Source of the DNA: Mesorhizobium plurifarium
GTDB lineage: Bacteria > Pseudomonadota > Alphaproteobacteria > Rhizobiales > Rhizobiaceae
Direction of reading: 5' to 3'
NCBI GenBank assembly: GCA_000824785.1
Contig: CCNB01000003.1
Location: forward strand, 165,744 to 206,882
DNA length: 41,139 bases
Made by a program: the position numbers and the translations under genes. A model generated the notes under the pieces. It was not told where the DNA came from, searched no databases, and was given only the letters and a program-made list of their open reading frames with translations. Below are positions 34,231-41,139 of the stretch, in pieces. Position 1 is the stretch's first letter, and each line of letters starts with the position of its first letter.

Positions 34231-35505
34231 TCAAGCGCGCGGCATCCTCAGCCCGAGCGCCTCGACCATCGCCGGGTCGAGCGCGCGCGTCGTGTCGTCC
34301 ATCATGCCCATGCCGTCGAACAGGTCCCAGAATGCCCAGGGAAAGCCGGCGGCTTCCGCACTTTGCCGGACATCGGCAACGTAGCGGGCGCGGTCGGGAT
34401 TGGGTGCTGCGGTGTAGCGGGCATCGGTGCGCAGCGCGCCGAACTCGCCCATGATGATGCGCTCGCGCGCTATGCCATGGGTCTCGGCCCAGTCGCTCAC
34501 CTGCTCGAGATAGCCGTCGATGAAGCGGCGGTCGGGCTGCGCATCGAAATAGACCTTGAGCACCTTTTCGGTCTCCTCGTAGGCGGCTTTCTTGGCCTCC
34601 TCGGACCTTTCGGCATCCTGTGCCATCCTTGCCCTGACCGAGGCCAGCGTCCTTTCCAGCGTCCCGGCGGAGGCCGGCCACGGCACGTTGTTCAGCGCGC
34701 GGTAGACCGGCTCGCGCATCCATGGCGCGCCCTGATGGCTGAACAGATAGGGCTCGTAGAAGTGGAAGGTGAACAGGATCGGCTCGAAATCCGCCAGCGG
34801 CGCTGGATCGAGCGCTGTCAGTCCGCGCACCATCGAGCCGCATCCGCCGGTGACGACGAGCGGCACGCTCGGTCCCAAAACCCTGGCGGCCGTCAGCAGC
34901 GAGGCCTGCACGGCCGGCCATGCCTCGGAGGAGCAGTCCTGCGGCGGCTCGTTGACAGGCTCCAGCGCCACCATGCCGGACGTCTTGCCCTGCAGTCTCT
35001 CGGCGATTTCGCTCACCAGCGCCCGATAGGATTCGAATTCAGGCGCCGCGGTGCTGGAATACAGTCGCTCGGGATTCCAGTAGTGCGTGGCGCCATTGGC
35101 CTGCACATTGACGATGACGCCCAGATCGGCGGCTTGAGCCGCATCAACCGCTGCGTCAAGCATGTCCATCAGCTCGGCGCGCTGGCCCGAGTCGGCGGCG
35201 AGGAAAGGGCCGGGATCGACCGGCAGGCGGATGAAATCGAGCCCGCTGGCGTGCAACCGGGCAAGGTCTGCCTGCGTCGGCACAGGCCTCTGCGACTGGA
35301 AGGGCGGCCAGTCATAGTCGGTGCGCGGCGCGGGATATTCGCGCGTCAGCGCGAACCACGGCCAGGTGTTGACGCCGCGCCTGAAAGGCCATTCGCCGGT
35401 CGCGGCGTTTGCCTGGGAGATCGGCGGCGGGACCGCCGCCGTCAGAGGCGATGCCGCAGCGGCCAGGGCCGCGCCGAGGATCCGCCGGCGCGACCAGCCG
35501 GTCAT
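34231..35505 (-). CDS. Glycoside hydrolase family 5 (cellulase-like), Tat-exported
   Basis: This 424-residue secreted enzyme begins with a twin-arginine signal (SRRRILGAALAAAAS, residues 5-19). The GH5 barrel follows, with the acid/base Glu186 in LEPVNEP and the nucleophile Glu354 in IIMGEFG; RLPVDPGP near residue 93 carries the conserved early Arg. Family members cleave beta-1,4 glucans, mannans or related chains. Its start overlaps the stop of the glycosyltransferase gene in an ATGA junction. Within this locus it probably trims or edits the polymer in the periplasm, or degrades misplaced chains, as seen for other exopolysaccharide-linked hydrolases. Confidence 0.87.
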   Translation of the reverse strand: MTGWSRRRILGAALAAAASPLTAAVPPPISQANAATGEWPFRRGVNTWPWFALTREYPAPRTDYDWPPFQSQRPVPTQADLARLHASGLDFIRLPVDPGPFLAADSGQRAELMDMLDAAVDAAQAADLGVIVNVQANGATHYWNPERLYSSTAAPEFESYRALVSEIAERLQGKTSGMVALEPVNEPPQDCSSEAWPAVQASLLTAARVLGPSVPLVVTGGCGSMVRGLTALDPAPLADFEPILFTFHFYEPYLFSHQGAPWMREPVYRALNNVPWPASAGTLERTLASVRARMAQDAERSEEAKKAAYEETEKVLKVYFDAQPDRRFIDGYLEQVSDWAETHGIARERIIMGEFGALRTDARYTAAPNPDRARYVADVRQSAEAAGFPWAFWDLFDGMGMMDDTTRALDPAMVEALGLRMPRA

Positions 35506-36719
35506 GCGTGCTTGGCGCGGTCGGCTTTCGCCGGCGCGGCGGTGGCAACGCCGAGCTGCCGCAGCGCTTCCTTCTCATAGGCGGCGAGCACGTCTTCCCA
35601 GCGGAAGGCCTCGCGGGCGCGAGTCCGCGCCGCCTTGCTGCAACGCGCCACCAGCGCATCGTCGACCAGTGCCTCGTCGATCCGTTGGCTCAGGCTGTCC
35701 GTGTCGTTGAAATAGATTGCCGCATCACCGGCGACCCAGCGGTTGTAGCGGTTGTCATGCGCGATCACCATGTTGCCGGCGGCCAGCGCCTCGACCAGCG
35801 AGGGGTTGGTGCCGCCCACCGTGTGGCCGTGCATATAGGCACGCGCATGGTAGCGCAGCGCTTTCACCGCCGCCTGGTCGTAGATCGCGCCCGGCAGCAT
35901 CACCACCGAACCTGCCGCTTCGCGCACCGCGCGATGATAGGGGATCTCGTCGTTGAGGGTACCCAGCACCACCAGCTTCATGTCGCCGCGATCGCGGCGG
36001 CGGAAGGCTTCGATGATTGGCAGGATGTTGTTGTCGGGTTCGATCCGCGCAATGGAGACCAGATATTTGCCGGGCTCGAGCCCGAGCGCGCGAATGGGTT
36101 CCTCCGGCGCCGAAGTCACCGGGTCCGCGCCATAAGCGATCGTGGCGATGGCGCTGCGCGGCCGCCTTGTCGCCAGGTGATCGGCGATCGCCGGGTGGTC
36201 GGCGACAAGCCGGTGCGAGAGCCAGGCGCCGATCCATTCGTTGAGCCAGAACCAACTGCGCGCCGCCGGACCCCATTTCGGCCGCCGCCATTCGATGCCG
36301 TCCATGTTGGTGATGATCTTGCGCCGCATGAGCCTGAGCCAGGTCAGGAAAACCGCGCCATTATAGCCGAGTACCAGGCACACGCCCGGCCGTCTGGCGG
36401 CGTCGAGCACGCATTGCCAGTCGAATTCCAGCGTCGCGCGCGGCCCCTTGGAGGCGACCTCGATGGTGATGAGCTCGATGCCGCGCCAGGTCTCGCTCGT
36501 CACCCTTTGGCCGACGCGCTCGACCTCCTTCTGGCAGTAGACGCCGACCTTCCAGCCGCGTCCGACCAGGAAAAGCGCCAGCCGCTCGGCGAAGGTCTCG
36601 AAGCCGCCGTGAGAAGCCGGAATGCCGCGTGTCCCCAGGATCAGGATCGAAGGCTTTTCGATCGGGTTGGAAGGTCGTTCCGGTTTCAAAATAAGGGATT
36701 CCCCCCGGGGTCCGGTCAT
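35502..36719 (-). CDS. Glycosyltransferase with DUF1972 N-terminal domain (GT4-like)
   Basis: This 405-residue cytoplasmic glycosyltransferase of GT-B fold has the N-terminal DUF1972 signature LGTRGIPASHGGFETFAE (about residues 28-46). The C-terminal nucleotide-sugar domain has VSIARIEPDNNI and the GGTNPSLVEALAAGN segment that contacts the donor. DUF1972 enzymes are often rhamnosyl- or other deoxysugar transferases, but the sugar here is not identifiable. It is the first gene of a two-gene minus-strand unit with the GH5 gene (ATGA overlap) and is divergent from the GT4 gene at 37045 over a 325-bp gap. Confidence 0.88.
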   Translation of the reverse strand: MTGPRGESLILKPERPSNPIEKPSILILGTRGIPASHGGFETFAERLALFLVGRGWKVGVYCQKEVERVGQRVTSETWRGIELITIEVASKGPRATLEFDWQCVLDAARRPGVCLVLGYNGAVFLTWLRLMRRKIITNMDGIEWRRPKWGPAARSWFWLNEWIGAWLSHRLVADHPAIADHLATRRPRSAIATIAYGADPVTSAPEEPIRALGLEPGKYLVSIARIEPDNNILPIIEAFRRRDRGDMKLVVLGTLNDEIPYHRAVREAAGSVVMLPGAIYDQAAVKALRYHARAYMHGHTVGGTNPSLVEALAAGNMVIAHDNRYNRWVAGDAAIYFNDTDSLSQRIDEALVDDALVARCSKAARTRAREAFRWEDVLAAYEKEALRQLGVATAAPAKADRAKHA

Positions 36720-37044
36720 GGTTGCGTTATGTCAATGACCGCCCAGCAACTTCCGTGCCAGGGGTACCCCCAGGGCGAACACTCGCATGAAGGTGTAAAA
36801 TTTCTCTTCAGAAGGCATGGCTTGCTTCATTATCGGTCAACTTTCGCGACGTATCTGTACCGATACGGCGCACGGCCGGGTTCCGGGGTCGCAGCAGGGT
36901 GTTCAGGAACCCGGCACGATCCTTGCTCTCGGGCTTGCAGTGGCCACCGCTGGGTAGATCGGCGTGCGGATTTGGCATGAAGTTCTTCCGCGCTTGGAGG
37001 GTCCGGTGCTGAGCGGACCCGGGGTGCAAGGTGGAAAGAGAGTG
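36720..37044. promoter_or_regulatory. Divergent control region with three palindromes
   Basis: This 325-base gap separates the two glycosyltransferase units. It contains the palindrome GGGGTACCCC (36761-36770), the inverted repeat CGTATC-TGTACC-GATACG (36850-36867), and a 10-bp stem with a 21-nt loop (36875-36915). A locally AT-rich stretch at 36797-36838 may hold promoters. No gene is seen here; a GTG-started open frame from 36964 adds residues with no glycosyltransferase homology. Confidence 0.5.
36875..36915 (+). promoter_or_regulatory. Long-loop hairpin in the leader of the GT4 operon
   Basis: GCCGGGTTCC (36875-36884) pairs perfectly with GGAACCCGGC (36906-36915), leaving a 21-nt loop. 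It ends 129 nt before the ATG at 37045. If transcription starts upstream of it, it would be a 5' leader structure; otherwise it may be an operator. Confidence 0.45.
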
Positions 37045-38229
37045 ATGCGCATTGCCTGCGTTCATCAGGGCTATGAGCTCTATGGTTCGGATCGCAGCTT
37101 TGCGGAGAGCGTGGCTGCGTTGCGCGCGGCGTTTCCGGCCGCCGAGATCGAGGTCGTGCTGCCGCGCGAGGGACCGATTGTCGAGATCCTCAAGCCGCAT
37201 GCCAGCCGTATCGTGTTCGAACCGCTGTGGGTGCTGAGGCGCCAGGCGATGCTCAGGCTCGCCACCGTCGAGATGGCGCGGCTGCCGGCGGCGCTCTGGC
37301 GCGCCTGGCGGCGCATGCGGGGCAGTGACCTGACCTATATCAACACTTCGATCATTGCCGATTATGCGCTGGCAGCGCGGCTTTTGCCTCGCAAGGCGCT
37401 GCTGCATATCCACGAGATTCCCGAGGGCATCCTGCGCAAGGTGCTTGTCGCCTTGATGCGCTGGAGCAAGGCCGACCTGATCTTCAACTCGCGCGCCACG
37501 CGCGCCACCTTCGGCGACCCGCCCGCCATCGACGCCAAGGGAAGGCGCACGCACGTCGTCTATAACGGTGTCGCCGGCCCGGCCGCCGCCCTGCCGATGA
37601 CTTATGACGGCAACCGGCCCCTCAAGATCCTGCTGCTTGGGCGTGTCAACCGCATCAAGGGGCAGGAGGTGCTGCTCGAAGCCGTAGCCTCGCTCCCCAC
37701 GGAGTTGCGCGACCGCGTCGAGGTCCGCCTCGTCGGCGGCGCCTTCGAAAGCGTCGAGCGCGAAAAGGCCTTGGCCGAGCTGGTCGGGCGCATGGGATTG
37801 ACCGGGCATGTCGAGGTGCTGCCTTTTGTCTCCGACCCCGCCGACCACTATCGCTGGGCGGATATCGTGGCGGTGCCGTCGCGCCGCCCGGAATCGCTTG
37901 GCCGCGTCGCCATCGAGGCGATGGGCTGGGGACGGCCGCCGCTGGTGTCGGCGATCGGCGGGCTGGTTGAAGTGGTGGCGGACGGCGAGACCGGCTGGCA
38001 CGTGCCGCCCGGCAATGCCGCGGCCCTTGCCGGCAAGCTCACGGAGATCATCCTGCGGCCGGACCTCTGGCGCGGTTTCGCCGCTGCCGGCCGGGCACGC
38101 TACGAGGCGATGTTCAGCGAACATATCGCCGCCGCCGCGATCGTGGCGATCGTGGCCGACAAGCTGAAGGCGGCAACGCCGCGGCAGGGGCGGGCACACA
38201 TCGCCCGCGAGGCGGAGACGAGCCCGTGA
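37045..38229 (+). CDS. Glycosyltransferase family 4
   Basis: This 394-residue GT-B glycosyltransferase has an N-terminal acceptor domain (MRIACVHQGYELYGSDRSF) and a C-terminal donor domain (ILLLGRVNRIKGQEVLLEA). The EX7E retaining motif is visible in RPESLGRVAIEAM, followed by GGLVEVVADGETGW. The ATG at 37045 follows GGTGGAAAGAGAG; the upstream GTG at 36964 is unlikely. It probably adds one sugar to the lipid-linked repeat unit on the cytoplasmic face. Its stop overlaps the GTG start of the flippase gene (GTGA at 38226-38229), so the two are coupled. Confidence 0.9.
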   Translation: MRIACVHQGYELYGSDRSFAESVAALRAAFPAAEIEVVLPREGPIVEILKPHASRIVFEPLWVLRRQAMLRLATVEMARLPAALWRAWRRMRGSDLTYINTSIIADYALAARLLPRKALLHIHEIPEGILRKVLVALMRWSKADLIFNSRATRATFGDPPAIDAKGRRTHVVYNGVAGPAAALPMTYDGNRPLKILLLGRVNRIKGQEVLLEAVASLPTELRDRVEVRLVGGAFESVEREKALAELVGRMGLTGHVEVLPFVSDPADHYRWADIVAVPSRRPESLGRVAIEAMGWGRPPLVSAIGGLVEVVADGETGWHVPPGNAAALAGKLTEIILRPDLWRGFAAAGRARYEAMFSEHIAAAAIVAIVADKLKAATPRQGRAHIAREAETSP

Positions 38230-39533
38230 AGTTCACCTTCCCGGCCCATCTGGTGCGGCGCCTCATGCTGATGGTCGGCGGCGAAGCGATGCAGAGCGGC
38301 TTCCATTTTGCCCTTAACATCGCGCTGCTGCATCTTCTGTCGGCCGAAGGCTACGGCCTCTTCGCGCTGGCCATGGTGATGGGCGGCGTCGGCTTGTCCT
38401 ACATCCGCTCGCTTACCGCCGTTCCCGCCGCCATATGGATGAGCAAGAGCACCAACAGCGCCGGCGTCGACGGCTATGACGTTACCTTCGGATCGGCGGC
38501 GCTGGTGGTGGCGCTGCTGATGGGGCTGGGCACGGGATTGCTGATGCGCGTCCTGGGCGATCCGAGCGGCATCGGCGCCGCCTGCTTCGTCTGCGCCTGG
38601 TCGCTGCGCAGCCATATGCGCACGGCCTTCTTCGCGCGTCGCATGCAACTCGTCGTCTCCATCAGCGACGCCGTGTTCACCATCGCGGGCACAGTCCTCG
38701 CGGGGGCGGCGATCTGGTTCTTCGCGGATGCGCTTCAGGCCACCTTCTATGCGCTTGCCGCGGCCAATGTCGTCGGCATCGCCGTGCTGGTGAGACTGGC
38801 GCGCCGCAGGCTGCGCGTCTCCTTCCGCGCGCCGACCTGGCGGCGCTATGCAAAACTCTGGCCGCAGCTCTGCTGGTCGGGGTTCAGCGCCACCACCACC
38901 AACATCCAGGGGCAATCCCTGGCGCTTCTGGTCGCGGGCATCGCCGGGCCCGCCGCTTACGCGCCGCTGGCGGCGGTGCTGGTGCTGTTTGCGCCGCTGC
39001 GCATTTCCAGCCTTGCCTTCTCGAACATGGTGCAGCCGGAACTTGCAAAGCTGGTGCGCAACAAAGAGTTCGACCGTGTATGGATGCAGGCCAAGATCTG
39101 GGCGCTCGTCATGGGCGTCGGCGGCCTGGCCTATGGCTGCGGCGTCCTGTTCGTCCTGCCGATGATCAGATCCCAGGCCCTACAGCACGCCTCGATCGGG
39201 CTGATCGGGATTTTCGCCATCGCCAACTTCGCGCCGATCATGGCCTATGTGATGCCGCGCGTGGTCCTCGAGATCGTCGGCGATTTCCGCATCGTCGCCT
39301 TCATCACCATGGCCGGCGCGATTGTCGGGCTCGCGACGATCGGCGCCCTGTTGGCCGTCGCGCCGTCGACATGGTCGCTGGCCGGCGCCGCGGTGTCCGA
39401 GACCTTCGTGCTCGTGGCCTCATGGTATTTCGCGGCCAATCGCATGTGGAACCTCAAGCACCCGAGCGAGCAGCGCCCCACGATGGTCGGCGCCTGGCGC
39501 CGCGCGGCGACGCTCGCCGTGCAGAGACGATAG
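38226..39533 (+). CDS. Wzx-like polysaccharide flippase (MOP superfamily)
   Basis: This 435-residue membrane protein has about 12 to 14 hydrophobic segments and the early signature GEAMQSGFHFALNIALLHLL, like the opening of Wzx/RfbX-type flippases. It is predicted to move the lipid-linked oligosaccharide across the inner membrane. The start is GTG in a GTGA overlap with the GT4 stop. The stop is followed within 2 nt by the ribosome binding site of the next gene, so GT4, flippase and acyltransferase form one operon. Confidence 0.83.
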   Translation: MKFTFPAHLVRRLMLMVGGEAMQSGFHFALNIALLHLLSAEGYGLFALAMVMGGVGLSYIRSLTAVPAAIWMSKSTNSAGVDGYDVTFGSAALVVALLMGLGTGLLMRVLGDPSGIGAACFVCAWSLRSHMRTAFFARRMQLVVSISDAVFTIAGTVLAGAAIWFFADALQATFYALAAANVVGIAVLVRLARRRLRVSFRAPTWRRYAKLWPQLCWSGFSATTTNIQGQSLALLVAGIAGPAAYAPLAAVLVLFAPLRISSLAFSNMVQPELAKLVRNKEFDRVWMQAKIWALVMGVGGLAYGCGVLFVLPMIRSQALQHASIGLIGIFAIANFAPIMAYVMPRVVLEIVGDFRIVAFITMAGAIVGLATIGALLAVAPSTWSLAGAAVSETFVLVASWYFAANRMWNLKHPSEQRPTMVGAWRRAATLAVQRR

Positions 39534-39542
39534 GAGAATGAT

Positions 39543-40772
39543 GTGGCAAGCCAGGCAATGCCGATGGCCGCGATGACGACCGGCCTGGCCGACGGCGAGA
39601 CCGCGCCGCACGCCGCCGGCGCCGCCAGCGCCGCTTACGTGGCTGAGTTGCACACCAGTCTCGAAACGGCCAAGCCGCTCTGGCTGCGTCTTGAGGCGAC
39701 AGGCGTGTGCACCGGCCACCAGCATTTCGCCTGGGCCGAGGGGATCGTCGAAAGGCTCCTGCCGCAAAAGGCCGATCTTGCGATCGTCGAAGTGAGGGAT
39801 GCAAGCACGGGCGAGCCGAGGATGCTTGTACCGCTGATGCGGCGCCGCGCCTTCCACCATTGGGTGATCGAATGGCTGAGCTGCGGAGTGTGCGACTATG
39901 CGGCCCCCCTGCTCGCCGACGCGACGCCCTGGACCAGGCAATCCGCCGAGGCTGCGTGGGCGGCGGTGTTTGCCGTGTTGCCGCCGGCCGACCGCATCCA
40001 CATCGCCGGCATCCCGAAAGAGGTCGGCGGCGTCGACAATCCCTTGGCGCTGCTTTCGCCGGCGCGCGACTCCATCCACTCGCACTACGGCATCTCCATG
40101 GATGGCGACGCCGAAACCGTCGTCAAGCGCATCTGCCGCCCGTCCTTCGTCAAGGCGCTCAACAAGGACCTGCGCCGGCTCGATCGCAATGGTGGCCTGG
40201 CCCTGGTGGAAGCCGACACGCCGGCCCTGGTGGACTCGATTTTCGGCAAGCTGGTCCAAATGCGGCTCAGCCGTTTTCGCGAACTAGGCCGGTTCGATCT
40301 GCTGGCGCGGCCGCCGGTCATCGATTTCTACCGCAAGGCTGCGCATCGCGGCCTGACGGATGGCTCGGTGCGGATCTTCGGCCTGCGCGCAGGCAACGTG
40401 ATGGTCGCGGTCCAGTACCTGGCGGTCCATCTGGGCACCTTGCACGCGCTGCTGATTGCGATCGACCAGGCCGCGGTGCCCAACGTTTCGCCCGGGCTTT
40501 GCATCATGGGCGAGCTGATCAAATGGGGGCGAGGCGCCGGTTTTGACTATTTCGACCTGTCCGTCGGCAACCAGAGCTACAAGGAACATATGGGCGCGGT
40601 GAAGTCGGTTCTGTCCGAGCTTTGCTACGGCATCACGTTGAAGGGCGTGGCGGTGAGCCAGGCCATCAAATATCGCGGCCGGGGCGTCGCCTTCGTGCGT
40701 GACAACCCGCGCCTGTTCAAACTCGCGCAGGAATTCATGCAGCGCTGGCGGCGGCTGCGCTCGGGTGGCTGA
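39543..40772 (+). CDS. GNAT/FemAB-like acyltransferase (CelD/BioF2 type)
   Basis: This 409-residue protein has the CelD/FemAB layout: a divergent N-terminal GNAT half (WLRLEATGVCTGHQHFAWAEG) and a C-terminal acetyltransferase half (RIFGLRAGNVMVAVQYLAVHLGTLHALLIAID… then FDYFDLSVGNQSYKEHMG) ending in a basic helix. Such proteins in exopolysaccharide clusters are thought to acylate sugars or attach amino acids. The start is GTG 39543 with AGGAGA before it; ATG 39558 is the alternative. It is last in the GT4-flippase operon. Acyl donor and acceptor are unknown. Confidence 0.8.
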   Translation: MASQAMPMAAMTTGLADGETAPHAAGAASAAYVAELHTSLETAKPLWLRLEATGVCTGHQHFAWAEGIVERLLPQKADLAIVEVRDASTGEPRMLVPLMRRRAFHHWVIEWLSCGVCDYAAPLLADATPWTRQSAEAAWAAVFAVLPPADRIHIAGIPKEVGGVDNPLALLSPARDSIHSHYGISMDGDAETVVKRICRPSFVKALNKDLRRLDRNGGLALVEADTPALVDSIFGKLVQMRLSRFRELGRFDLLARPPVIDFYRKAAHRGLTDGSVRIFGLRAGNVMVAVQYLAVHLGTLHALLIAIDQAAVPNVSPGLCIMGELIKWGRGAGFDYFDLSVGNQSYKEHMGAVKSVLSELCYGITLKGVAVSQAIKYRGRGVAFVRDNPRLFKLAQEFMQRWRRLRSGG

Positions 40773-40793
40773 GCGACGGCTTTGGCCGACAAA

Positions 40794-40822
40794 TTGACTC
40801 ACATTCCGCTCTCCGCCATGCT
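40794..40822 (+). promoter_or_regulatory. Weak sigma-70-like promoter before the last small gene
   Basis: TTGACT (40794-40799) is followed after 17 nt by CATGCT (40817-40822). The -35 match is good and the -10 match poor. It would place a start site about 35 nt before the ATG at 40867. Confidence 0.3.
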
Positions 40823-40866
40823 TACGGCTAGCCGCATCTTTAGCGGCAGCGTGTTCGAGTGAGGTC

Positions 40867-41091
40867 ATGGCCAGTCCAGTCGCCAGAGAAAAATCCCGCC
40901 GCGCCGCGGTGAAGACCGCGCTCGAACGCCACAAGGTCTATGTCACCGCGCAGCGCTTTTCCGGCGGCTCCTACAGCGCCCGCGTGCTGGTCGACGGCGA
41001 GGCCTACTGGGTCGACGAGTTCCGGCTGAGCCAACTGCGGCAAGGGTTGTCGCCCGCCGAGCTCGAATTGACGCCGGCGATCGACGATTGA
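40867..41091 (+). CDS. Small basic hypothetical protein, 74 aa
   Basis: The product begins MASPVAREKSRRAAVKTALERH, is basic in the first 30 residues, and then has a likely beta-rich part (VYVTAQRFSGGSYSARVLV, then YWVDEF) and an acidic tail. GTGAGG precedes the start. It has no signal peptide, membrane segment or cysteine. The pattern does not match a family I can name. It is separated from the polysaccharide operon by 94 bp with its own possible promoter, so it need not share that role. Confidence 0.65.
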   Translation: MASPVAREKSRRAAVKTALERHKVYVTAQRFSGGSYSARVLVDGEAYWVDEFRLSQLRQGLSPAELELTPAIDD

Positions 41092-41116
41092 GCCTTCGGG
41101 GATGATGACTGAGAGG

Positions 41117-41139
41117 CTGGCGGGACAGCGCCCCCCTCT
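41117..41139. repeat. Partial dispersed element cut by the window end
   Basis: GGCGGGACAGCGCCCCCCTC is nearly the reverse complement of the tail of the copy at 4780-4800 (AGAGGGGGTGCTGTCCCGCC). The remaining stems should lie just beyond the window. Confidence 0.7.

Noticed and set aside
35409..36980. 523-residue open frame on the plus strand
   Set aside because: It is antisense to the DUF1972 glycosyltransferase gene and runs into the intergenic gap; no domain seen.

Overview
The window is high-GC, densely coded DNA from an alphaproteobacterium. The gene content fits Rhizobiales, most likely Mesorhizobium or a close relative: a DUF1127-type small protein, TolB-like/TPR regulators, a PaoABC-type molybdoenzyme, a VpsF/Wzc exopolysaccharide locus, and many short intergenic palindromic repeats built on a CTCCCC…GGGGAG stem. 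This assignment is inferred from gene content and repeat style, not from a marker gene. No rRNA, tRNA, transposase, phage gene or CRISPR array was seen.

Left part (1-12.0 kb): a three-gene minus-strand operon encodes a PaoABC/xanthine-dehydrogenase-type molybdoenzyme, divergent from a TetR regulator with a promoter and palindromic operator in between. Then come an aldo/keto reductase, a small hypothetical protein, a two-domain VOC protein, a sulfotransferase, a SnoaL-tailed ECF sigma factor followed by a secreted AhpD-like protein, an amidase, a DUF2270 membrane protein and a 68-residue protein.

Middle part (12.0-29.0 kb): a repeat-rich gap precedes a CPA2 antiporter fused to a universal-stress domain. 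An MFS transporter and a one-domain VOC protein follow. Next is a regulatory island in which two related TolB-like/TPR regulators, one with an OmpR-type and one with a LuxR-type DNA-binding domain, flank a small orphan gene and a DUF1127-like gene. After it lie a DUF922 putative protease, a flavin monooxygenase, a glutathione transferase, a small secreted protein, a second aldo/keto reductase, a two-gene ABC transporter, a GNAT acetyltransferase and an FAD monooxygenase.

Right part (29.0-40.8 kb): a surface-polysaccharide locus. It encodes a GINT1-like/formyltransferase-like protein, a Wzc-like chain-length protein with a degenerate kinase domain, a VpsF-type membrane protein, a Tat-exported GH5 glycosidase, a DUF1972-type glycosyltransferase, a GT4 glycosyltransferase, a Wzx-like flippase and a CelD/FemAB-like acyltransferase. 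No initiating sugar-phosphate transferase and no Wza-type exporter are present in the window, so the pathway must be completed elsewhere. A small hypothetical gene and a partial repeat close the window.

Nothing here is clearly a new defence or mobile system. The most interesting items are the paired regulators with exchanged DNA-binding heads around a DUF1127 gene, the sigma factor/secreted AhpD-like pair with an ECF41-like promoter, the kinase-dead-looking Wzc protein, and the dispersed repeat whose second stem shows compensatory changes.
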